5,768 nt of DNA, from positions 1 to 5,768 of the forward strand of contig CAYMRF010000068.1 of NCBI GenBank assembly GCA_964392765.1, read 5' to 3'. The DNA comes from BTUB01 sp964392765 (GTDB lineage Bacteria > Babelota > Babeliae > Babelales > Vermiphilaceae). The notes below the pieces were generated by a model. That model searched no databases. It saw only the letters and a list, made by a program, of their open reading frames with translations, and was not told the DNA's origin. The position numbers and the translations under genes were made by a program. This document shows positions 1 to 4,465 of this stretch, piece after piece (position 1 is the stretch's first letter; each line of letters starts with the position of its first letter).

Positions 1-320
1 TGATCCCCAAAAATGTCTCCAAAAATATCGCCGAAGTTTGCAAAGATATCCTCCATGTTCATATTGCCATGGCCCTGGCCAAAACCAGCTCCTTGACCCA
101 TGCCTGCATGGCCAAACTGATCATAGGTTTTACGTTTTTGAGCATCGGAAAGCACTTCATAGGCTTCAGCAGCTTCTTTAAATTTTTCTTCAGCCTCTTT
201 ATTTCCGGGATTTCTATCCGGGTGATATTTAAGAGCTAGTTTGCGGTAAGCAGCTTTAATGTCATCAGTAGTTGCTGAGCGGGGAACGCCAAGCACCTCG
301 TAAAAATCTCTTTTGCTCAT
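1..320 (-). CDS. dnaJ: Chaperone protein DnaJ, N-terminal part (cut by left edge)
   Basis: Hsp40 co-chaperone that delivers unfolded clients to DnaK and stimulates its ATPase through the J domain, in the cytoplasm. The reading frame on the minus strand starts at the ATG complementary to 318-320 and stays open to the window edge, giving 106 residues. The start MSKRDFYEVLGV is the classic J-domain opening. The HPD tripeptide that contacts DnaK is at residues 33-35, in the context KYHPDRNPGN. Helix IV and the QFGHAG junction follow at about 70, then a Gly/Phe-rich segment with two consecutive DIFGD units near 97-106. The zinc-finger and C-terminal client-binding domains would lie beyond the left edge, so full-length DnaJ cannot be told from a shorter DnaJ-like protein, although the G/F layout favours DnaJ or CbpA type. 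There is no strong Shine-Dalgarno; only a weak AGAAG lies 9 nt upstream of the ATG. The gene is divergent from the DoxX pair, and no CIRCE-type inverted repeat is seen in the gap. Confidence 0.95.
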   Translation of the reverse strand, partial: MSKRDFYEVLGVPRSATTDDIKAAYRKLALKYHPDRNPGNKEAEEKFKEAAEAYEVLSDAQKRKTYDQFGHAGMGQGAGFGQGHGNMNMEDIFANFGDIFGDIFGD

Positions 321-347
321 GGTTGGATACTTCTAAAAATTGATAGG

Positions 348-376
348 TTGCGATACGTTTGGTCAACAGGTAGTAT
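348..376 (+). promoter_or_regulatory. Candidate sigma-70-type promoter for the DoxX-like pair
   Basis: A -35-like TTGCGA at 348-353 and a -10-like TAGTAT at 371-376 are separated by 17 nt. Transcription would start near 383, leaving a short leader that carries the AAGGAAA ribosome binding site just before the ATG at 399. The hexamers are imperfect, so this is a candidate read by eye only. Confidence 0.35.
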
Positions 377-398
377 ATCATAAAAATAAGGAAAAAGT

Positions 399-782
399 AT
401 GAATTCTGCAAGCAAAAAGCTCTCTATAGCCTGGTGGATTTTGCGGGTCACCTATGGTTTTCTTTTTATTCTGGTAGGGGCCGATAAGTTTTTTAATCGG
501 TTAACTGATTGGCACCAATTTGTCGGCGCCACGGCTTCTCATTTTTTACCCATTAGTGGTAATCTTTTACTTCACTTCTTTGGAGCAGTCCAAATCCTTG
601 CGGGGATTCTCCTTTTTACTCGTTGGATTCTCTATGGCATTTATCTTATTTTTGCCTTACTTCTTATTATTTTTGTAAACCTTTTTTCTGCTCCCACTTC
701 CTTTATCGTCATCGGCCATGATATTGCTATGATTGTTGGAATTATTGTACTGTGGCAATTGACTATGATACGAAAGAGTTAG
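399..782 (+). CDS. DoxX-like four-helix membrane protein, copy 1
   Basis: A small integral membrane protein of 127 residues with four hydrophobic segments at roughly 12-32, 53-73, 76-96 and 107-124. The first helix carries WWILRVTYGFLF followed by GADKFFN. This resembles the R-x-x-x-G-x-x-F...G-x-x-K-F pattern at the start of DoxX/DoxD-type proteins, which are poorly characterised and in some bacteria are linked to redox or thiosulfate metabolism. The start at 399 is supported by AAGGAAA about 6 nt upstream. The gene is followed after 39 nt by a clear paralogue on the same strand, so the two are probably co-transcribed. No catalytic residues or cofactor-binding motif are recognisable and the biochemical role is unknown. 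Family assignment rests on the helix layout and N-terminal motif only. A generic small membrane protein of another family is possible. Confidence 0.7.
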   Translation: MNSASKKLSIAWWILRVTYGFLFILVGADKFFNRLTDWHQFVGATASHFLPISGNLLLHFFGAVQILAGILLFTRWILYGIYLIFALLLIIFVNLFSAPTSFIVIGHDIAMIVGIIVLWQLTMIRKS

Positions 783-821
783 TCTATAACTAATCTTAAT
801 TGAAGAAAAAAAGGAGTTTTT

Positions 822-1226
822 ATGAATCTTTCTCCCGTAGAATATGGCAAAGTAAAACAATCATGGTGGTTACTTAAAGTTACCTATGGCTTGCTTTTTA
901 TGGTCGCCGGTGCAGATAAATTTTTAAATCTGGTTACCCAGTGGCCAAAATATATTTCGCCGATGCTGCTTAAGATGTCTATGCTCAATGCGCAGCATTT
1001 TATCTGGGGCGTTGGCGTTGTTGAAATTGTTATTGGCTTAATGATTCTCTTTTTTGCAACCAGGCTTGGCGGATATTTAGCGATGACCTGGCTTCTTTTG
1101 ATTGTATTCAACTTGCTTTCAATGCTTACCTATTTTGATATTGCCGTGCGCGATGTGGTGATGGCTATTGGCGCTTTAGTATTAGCGTTGCTGACTGATG
1201 TGGTGGAAGATGGACGCTCAAAGTAG
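822..1226 (+). CDS. DoxX-like four-helix membrane protein, copy 2
   Basis: A 134-residue membrane protein and tandem paralogue of the gene just upstream. Over the first helix (residues 15-41 here, 12-38 in copy 1), 17 of 27 positions are identical, including WW, VTYG, LF and GADKF. Beyond that the two diverge strongly while keeping the four-helix layout, here at about 15-35, 58-78, 82-102 and 108-127. A conserved Asp-hydrophobic-Val/Ala-Met unit opens the last helix in both copies. A strong Shine-Dalgarno, AAGGAG at 811-816, precedes the ATG by 5 nt and is better than that of copy 1, so this copy may be translated more efficiently. The C-terminus is short and charged (DVVEDGRSK) and is likely outside the bilayer. 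As paralogues in one operon they could form a hetero-oligomer; this is inference. Specific function is unknown. Confidence 0.7.
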   Translation: MNLSPVEYGKVKQSWWLLKVTYGLLFMVAGADKFLNLVTQWPKYISPMLLKMSMLNAQHFIWGVGVVEIVIGLMILFFATRLGGYLAMTWLLLIVFNLLSMLTYFDIAVRDVVMAIGALVLALLTDVVEDGRSK

Positions 1227-1248
1227 CATAATTTTTAAATAGATTTCT

Positions 1249-1370
1249 CGACTCGCATAATTGCTCGCTCGAAACGAACGGACCAACCGTTCGCCTCGAT
1301 AGAATCCCTGAAAGGGGATGAGTGGAGAGGTCTCCATTCGCTGCGCTCCATCGACCCGAACGGGTTCTAA
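1249..1370. repeat. GC-rich cluster of short hairpins in the gap after the DoxX pair
   Basis: This non-coding stretch is markedly richer in G+C than its surroundings and is packed with inverted repeats. They are CGAACGG (1275-1281) with CCGTTCG (1287-1293), loop 5 nt; ATCCC (1304-1308) with GGGAT (1315-1319), loop 6 nt; TGGAGA (1323-1328) with TCTCCA (1331-1336), almost a continuous palindrome; and ACCC with GGGT around GAAC at 1354-1365. The hexamer GAACGG occurs twice (1276-1281, 1358-1363), and TGGAG or its complement occurs three times. This is the style of dispersed intergenic palindromic elements (REP/MITE-like). A structured RNA is the alternative. No second copy is present in the window, so repeat status is inferred from architecture and composition. 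Confidence 0.45.
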
Positions 1371-1389
1371 AAGAGCCCTATTATTTTAG

Positions 1390-1431
1390 TCATAAAAAAA
1401 GGGTGAGCCGAAACTCACCCTTTTTTTATGA
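1390..1431. terminator. Perfect palindromic, bidirectional intrinsic terminator
   Basis: An uninterrupted 18-bp stem pairs 1390-1407 with 1414-1431 around a 6-nt loop, CCGAAA. The core GGGTGAG/CTCACCC is flanked by A7 and T7, so a U-tract follows the GC stem whichever strand is transcribed. On the minus strand it lies 7 nt after the stop of the small secreted peptide. On the plus strand it lies 163 nt after the second DoxX-like gene. It therefore separates the two convergent units. Confidence 0.93.
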
Positions 1432-1438
1432 GAGAATA

Positions 1439-1636
1439 TTATCCTCTTGGAGCTTTTTGCTCTGGATTTACGCATGGAGCTGCTGCAGCAGATTTTTGTG
1501 GAACGGCAGCTGGCTTCATCACGGGAGCTGCTGCTGGTTTTGGTTTGTTGCAACCACATTTATCTTTTGGCTCAGAAGCTAAAGCAAATGAAGAGCACAA
1601 AATGCAAAGTGCTAACGCTGATTGTAAAAGTTTCAT
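1439..1636 (-). CDS. Small secreted Pro/Ala/Lys-rich peptide with three mature cysteines
   Basis: A 65-residue protein of unknown function. Residues 1-20 form a typical Sec signal peptide: MK, a hydrophobic core, then ALA before a predicted cut ahead of SEP. The mature part of about 45 residues is low-complexity and positively charged, built from Lys-Pro, Ala-Ala and Pro units with imperfect KPAA repeats. It has three cysteines, C27 and C29 as a CGC pair and C55. Nothing resembles a lipobox, so it should be released to the periplasm or outside. The start is fixed by an excellent TAAGGAGAA Shine-Dalgarno 6 nt upstream. The frame can be extended upstream to 1762, but that would put the signal peptide internally. 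It lies 80 nt downstream of the TonB/TolA-like gene on the same strand and ends at the strong terminator, so it may be the last gene of that unit or have its own promoter. The cysteines could bind metal or form disulfides; this is speculation. Confidence 0.75.
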   Translation of the reverse strand: MKLLQSALALCILCSSFALASEPKDKCGCNKPKPAAAPVMKPAAVPQKSAAAAPCVNPEQKAPRG

Positions 1637-1676
1637 AAGGTTCTCCTTAGGAAAATGGGGTTTATTAACTTTTCTT

Positions 1677-1706
1677 AGAATATTTTTTTTATTTTTAATT
1701 CTGCAA
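1677..1706 (-). promoter_or_regulatory. Candidate promoter for the small secreted peptide
   Basis: On the minus strand a -35-like TTGCAG (complement of 1701-1706) and a -10-like TATTCT (complement of 1677-1682) stand 18 nt apart, with an A-rich spacer. The start site would be near 1670, about 34 nt before the ATG. The -35 begins 11 nt beyond the stop of the upstream gene, which would let the small peptide be expressed independently of it. Confidence 0.3.
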
Positions 1707-1716
1707 GAGTCATAAT

Positions 1717-2700
1717 TTATTCCCGCATTAATCCCATAGATAAAGGACTGGCTACGTTCCAACAGATTAATACCGAATATAATAACTGATACGGATCTTC
1801 TTTTATGTATGCAGGAACGGGAGGAAATGAGAGACTCGCTTGCTCAAAAAGTAATCGAATATATCTATCAGCAAAAGCGTTACCGGATGATTGAATGATT
1901 TTAAAATCTGCCATTTTTCCTGCTCGGCTCAGTGTGAAGTAAACGCGCATATTTGCCTCCAGTGGGCCATGCGATTCGCATTTATCGCGATTAATGTTAT
2001 GCGTGTTTTGCAGGCACCATTGTATTTTGGCCAAATAACGCTCGTATTTTAATTGCTCGGCGCTTGGCATTTTGGTAGGATCGCCGCCGATGGTTTTAAT
2101 GAGGTTTTCACCCTCATGCTTTAATTGCTCCAGGTAACCTTTGGTAATACCGGCTAATGCTTGTTGGGCTTGCCGCTTTTTGGCAGCAGCTTTTTTCCTG
2201 GGGGATAATGCGATTTTTAGTTCGTTGGTTAGTTCTTGCGAATCAGAAGAAATTATGTCTGCCTTTATTTCGTATTGATCTGCCGAACCGTTGCTCATTG
2301 CAGCGGGCTTAAAAAGAGTATCAGTCTGGGTTTCTTGCGCCACTTCTGGTTCTTCACTGCCGGGTGCATCTTCTTCGCTCCATTTATCCCCTGATTCGCT
2401 TTCAACACCAAAATTCTCATTCAGCAAATCCATCGATCCGCCCAGGGTACTCGCGCGCGGATTAAGCTGAGCCCATTCTTCTTGCTGCGGCATTGGGGAA
2501 GTAGAAGTGTTCGGTTCGGAAAATTGTTGCATTGGCTCGGAGAAAATAGTTTCAGGCGTGTTTATTGAAGTTTGCGTTGTATCAAAATAGATCCATTCAT
2601 GTTCGGGCGAAGTATAGATGATCAAAAGCAATATCAATACTGCCGCGTGGAGTAAAACTGATGTGCTTATGATTATTACTTTTCTTCTTTGTGCTTCCAT
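1717..2700 (-). CDS. TonB/TolA-like energy-transducing envelope protein
   Basis: A 327-residue inner-membrane-anchored periplasmic protein with TonB/TolA architecture. A basic N-terminus (MEAQRRK) leads into one transmembrane helix at about 8-29. That helix contains S-V-L-L-H at 14-18, matching the Ser-x-x-x-His signature by which TonB and TolA couple to the proton-driven ExbB/ExbD or TolQ/TolR motors. Next come a long acidic Ser/Glu/Pro-rich linker (about 31-165), a very basic Lys/Ala stretch (SPRKKAAAKKRQAQQ, from 166), and a C-terminal TonB-type domain at about 245-314 with MRVYFTLSRAGKMADF, SSGN and FPPVP in the expected order. C229 and C241 just before that domain could form a disulfide. 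The start at 2700 is preferred because AAGG lies 6 nt upstream; an in-frame ATG at 2724 has no ribosome binding site. No motor subunits or receptor are nearby, so TolA cannot be told from TonB. The role is transmitting proton-motive force to the outer membrane. Confidence 0.82.
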   Translation of the reverse strand: MEAQRRKVIIISTSVLLHAAVLILLLIIYTSPEHEWIYFDTTQTSINTPETIFSEPMQQFSEPNTSTSPMPQQEEWAQLNPRASTLGGSMDLLNENFGVESESGDKWSEEDAPGSEEPEVAQETQTDTLFKPAAMSNGSADQYEIKADIISSDSQELTNELKIALSPRKKAAAKKRQAQQALAGITKGYLEQLKHEGENLIKTIGGDPTKMPSAEQLKYERYLAKIQWCLQNTHNINRDKCESHGPLEANMRVYFTLSRAGKMADFKIIQSSGNAFADRYIRLLFEQASLSFPPVPAYIKEDPYQLLYSVLICWNVASPLSMGLMRE

Positions 2701-2719
2701 GCTCTGCCTTTTTTTGCAA

Positions 2720-2754
2720 TGCACTATTAAAATTAGTGTAGGCGATTTGCACTA
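2720..2754. promoter_or_regulatory. Alternating TGCACTA/TAGTG repeats in a divergent intergenic region
   Basis: TGCACTA occurs at 2720-2726 and again at 2748-2754 (28 nt start to start), with the inverted copy TAGTG at 2734-2738 between them. The middle copy can pair with either flank, CACTA/TAGTG. The site lies just upstream of the TonB/TolA-like gene, inside its longer possible reading frame, and about 55 nt upstream of mpg. It could be an operator or alternative leader hairpins. The arms are short and AT-rich, so chance is a real possibility. Confidence 0.2.
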
Positions 2755-2774
2755 CCATTTCTAGTTTCATCGAA

Positions 2775-2809
2775 TTGATTTAATTTTGATATGAGCAATA
2801 CTGAAATAT
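2775..2809 (+). promoter_or_regulatory. Candidate promoter for mpg, positioned for a leaderless mRNA
   Basis: TTGATT (2775-2780) and AATACT (2797-2802) are 16 nt apart, and the -10 ends 7 nt before the mpg ATG. Transcription would therefore begin at or next to the start codon. No Shine-Dalgarno precedes the ATG. The segment from 2798 into the coding region is identical to that at the tilS start. Confidence 0.5.
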
Positions 2810-3397
2810 ATGAAAATATTAAAAAATGCATTTTATGAACGAGACACCGCAGTAGTTGCCCAAGAATTATTAGGCAAAATTATTGTGCGCGTAATTGATG
2901 ACACCACAATTCTTAAAGGCCGCATCGTAGAGACAGAAGCCTATATGGGCATCTATGATGAGGCAAGCCATGCATTTGGTGGCAAACGCGTGCGCAATGC
3001 CCCGCTGTATGGTCCCATAGGCCATGCCTATGTTTATTTCACCTATGGTATGCATTTTTGCTTAAACTTTGTTTCTCGTGCAAAAGGAGTGCCAGCAGGG
3101 GGAGTTTTAATTCGCGCTCTGGAACCCATTCAAGGCATTGAATATATGCAGCACAAACGGCATATGCATACGCTCAAGCAACTCACTAATGGTCCGGGAA
3201 AACTGACACAAGCACTTTCAATCAATAGGGATTTTAATGGGATCGATGTGACCAAAAAAGGCCCATTATACGTGCTTGATGCGCCGCCGGGTGCTAAACA
3301 TGATATTGGCGCGAGCGGAAGAATTGGTATTTCTAAAGCGATTGATGATTTATTGCGATTTTATATTAAAGACAATGAGTTTGTATCAAGAAAGTGA
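2810..3397 (+). CDS. mpg: 3-methyladenine DNA glycosylase, Mpg/AAG family
   Basis: A base-excision repair enzyme that flips out and hydrolyses alkylated or deaminated purines such as 3-methyladenine and hypoxanthine, leaving an abasic site in DNA; cytoplasmic. The 195 residues match the usual full length of the bacterial family. The opening FYERDTAVVAQELLGK is followed by RIVETEAYMG at 38-47. Here E43 corresponds to the catalytic glutamate of human AAG (E125) and Y45 to the intercalation-site tyrosine (Y127). The family blocks ASHAFGGKRVRNAPLYG, HAYVYFTYGMHFCLNFV, the GPGKLTQAL loop and the final RIGISKA...RFYI...FVSR are all present, so the enzyme should be active. There is no ribosome binding site before the ATG, and the start is set by family alignment and by the promoter spacing. 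The last 12 bp overlap the 3' end of tilS on the opposite strand. Confidence 0.95.
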   Translation: MKILKNAFYERDTAVVAQELLGKIIVRVIDDTTILKGRIVETEAYMGIYDEASHAFGGKRVRNAPLYGPIGHAYVYFTYGMHFCLNFVSRAKGVPAGGVLIRALEPIQGIEYMQHKRHMHTLKQLTNGPGKLTQALSINRDFNGIDVTKKGPLYVLDAPPGAKHDIGASGRIGISKAIDDLLRFYIKDNEFVSRK

Positions 3398-4351
3398 TAT
3401 AGATGCGCATTCGCGCGATTTCTTAATATTCCATTTTCCATAAAAATTATGCTCGCCAGTGCCAGGCTTTTCAAGAAATCGGATTATTTCATCAAAAAAT
3501 CCTTGCGAAGGAATAAAGGGTACCTTTGCTGCAATAAGCCAAAGAATCAGCACACGCGTTCTCATAACCGGATGCAGCGCAAGCAATTTGGAAATATCAA
3601 TGCCTTGAGGAGTTGATATTTCAGCAAACATTTTTTGGGCCAGTTGTTGGAGGAATTCTTCAGTTTGTTGCAACTGTTCATGGGTAGCTGCAAAATTTGC
3701 ATCAAAGCGATCATCACATTGTTTTAATGCAGGAATTACTGAATGGCGAATTCGATTGCGCAAATAGTCTGCTGATTCATTTGATGCATCAGTTGCATAG
3801 GGAATGTTATGAGATTCAAGATACGCAAGAATCTCTGCTTTTTTAGTTTCTAGTAAGGGGCGAATATAAAGGCCATCTTTTGCTTTGATGCCCGCAAGGC
3901 CTGCAAGGGATGCGCCGCGAATTAGGCGAATAAAAAATGTCTCCATCTGATCATCGGCATGATGGGCAAGAGCAATGGCTTGAGCATTATATTCTTTTGC
4001 TAAAGCTTCAAAAAACAGGCGGCGCGCTTTGCGGCCGATCTCTTCTTTTGAACCATTGAATTTAATAATGAGATTAAGCTCGCTGAGTTTTTTGCTCACA
4101 AAAGGGACGTTTAATTGGAGGCAGAGCTCTTTGCATAGCTGTTCATCCTGACCGGCTTCTGCGCGCCATCCATGGTTTAAATGAGCGGCGATGAGAGTTA
4201 AATTTTTTTCAACGCTTAATTGAGCTAGAGCATGTAATAGAAAGAGAGAATCAGGGCCGCCAGATAAACCAATAATGATTGTGCTAGCATCGGGAATAAG
4301 GTTCTTCGATTCGATAAAGTTAAAAACGCTATCGAGGAGGTTAGTTTTCAT
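3386..4351 (-). CDS. tilS: tRNA(Ile)-lysidine synthetase TilS, compact form
   Basis: It converts cytidine 34 of the CAU-anticodon tRNA-Ile to lysidine using ATP and lysine, switching decoding from AUG to AUA and charging from Met to Ile; normally essential in bacteria. The 321-residue protein has the PP-loop ATP-binding motif SGGPDS at 30-35. It also has the NHGWR segment, the LAHHADDQMETFFIRLIRGA block and DASNESADYLRNRIRHSVIPAL, all diagnostic of TilS rather than other PP-loop enzymes. A central helical domain follows to the C-terminus. The extra C-terminal domain of long TilS proteins (about 430 residues in E. coli) appears to be absent, as in other short forms. The start at 4351 gives a normal lead of 29 residues before the P-loop. 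The frame stays open up to 4474, but that extension has no family counterpart and would run across the promoter and into the divergent gene. No Shine-Dalgarno is present. It is convergent with mpg, with a 12-bp overlap. Confidence 0.96.
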   Translation of the reverse strand: MKTNLLDSVFNFIESKNLIPDASTIIIGLSGGPDSLFLLHALAQLSVEKNLTLIAAHLNHGWRAEAGQDEQLCKELCLQLNVPFVSKKLSELNLIIKFNGSKEEIGRKARRLFFEALAKEYNAQAIALAHHADDQMETFFIRLIRGASLAGLAGIKAKDGLYIRPLLETKKAEILAYLESHNIPYATDASNESADYLRNRIRHSVIPALKQCDDRFDANFAATHEQLQQTEEFLQQLAQKMFAEISTPQGIDISKLLALHPVMRTRVLILWLIAAKVPFIPSQGFFDEIIRFLEKPGTGEHNFYGKWNIKKSRECASISLS

Positions 4352-4386
4352 ATATTTCAGTATAGTAGCTTTTAATTTTTTTTCAA
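4352..4386 (-). promoter_or_regulatory. Candidate promoter for tilS, positioned for a leaderless mRNA
   Basis: On the minus strand TTGAAA (complement of 4381-4386), a 16-nt spacer and TATACT (complement of 4359-4364) make a good sigma-70-type promoter. The -10 ends 7 nt before the ATG, so the transcript should start at or beside the first codon, consistent with the missing Shine-Dalgarno. Geometry and sequence match the mpg promoter. Confidence 0.58.
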
Positions 4387-4398
4387 AAAGACTTCTAT

Positions 4399-4427
4399 TT
4401 GCATAAAAAACAAAAAAATTATAAAGT
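4399..4427 (+). promoter_or_regulatory. Candidate promoter for the 237-residue secreted/membrane protein
   Basis: TTGCAT (4399-4404) and TAAAGT (4422-4427) are separated by 17 nt and would give a leader of roughly 30 nt containing the AAAGG site at 4456-4460. The region is so A/T-rich that other -10 placements, such as TATTAT at 4432-4437, are possible. Confidence 0.28.
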
Positions 4428-4465
4428 TGTTTATTATGCTTAAATTTCATATGGTAAAGGCTCCC

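Noticed and set aside
321..398. Heat-shock CIRCE operator upstream of dnaJ
   Set aside because: No 9-nt inverted repeat of the CIRCE type is present in the 78-nt gap.
657..1111. Minus-strand open frames inside the DoxX-like pair
   Set aside because: They are antisense to genes with good ribosome binding sites and paralogous protein sequence, and show no domain features of their own.
1249..1370. CRISPR array
   Set aside because: The inverted repeats differ from one another and there is no regular repeat-spacer periodicity.
1322..1582. Plus-strand open frame of 86 codons across the hairpin cluster and terminator
   Set aside because: It reads through the GC-rich palindromes and the perfect terminator, has no ribosome binding site and no family-like sequence, and lies antisense to the well-supported small secreted peptide.
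1428..1715. Plus-strand open frames antisense to the small secreted peptide
   Set aside because: They mirror the Ala/Pro-rich codons of the minus-strand gene and start inside the terminator. The minus-strand gene has the signal peptide and Shine-Dalgarno.
1637..1762. 42-codon upstream extension of the small secreted peptide
   Set aside because: It would bury the signal peptide and overlap the end of the TonB/TolA-like gene. The ATG at 1636 has a near-ideal ribosome binding site.
2701..2724. Start of the TonB/TolA-like gene at the ATG at 2724
   Set aside because: No ribosome binding site precedes it and it falls in the TGCACTA repeat region. The ATG at 2700 has AAGG 6 nt upstream. Not fully excluded.
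4427..4465. Earlier ATG starts (4427, 4436, 4451) for the 237-residue protein
   Set aside because: They lack ribosome binding sites, and 4427 overlaps the likely -10. They would also put a charged stretch before the signal peptide.
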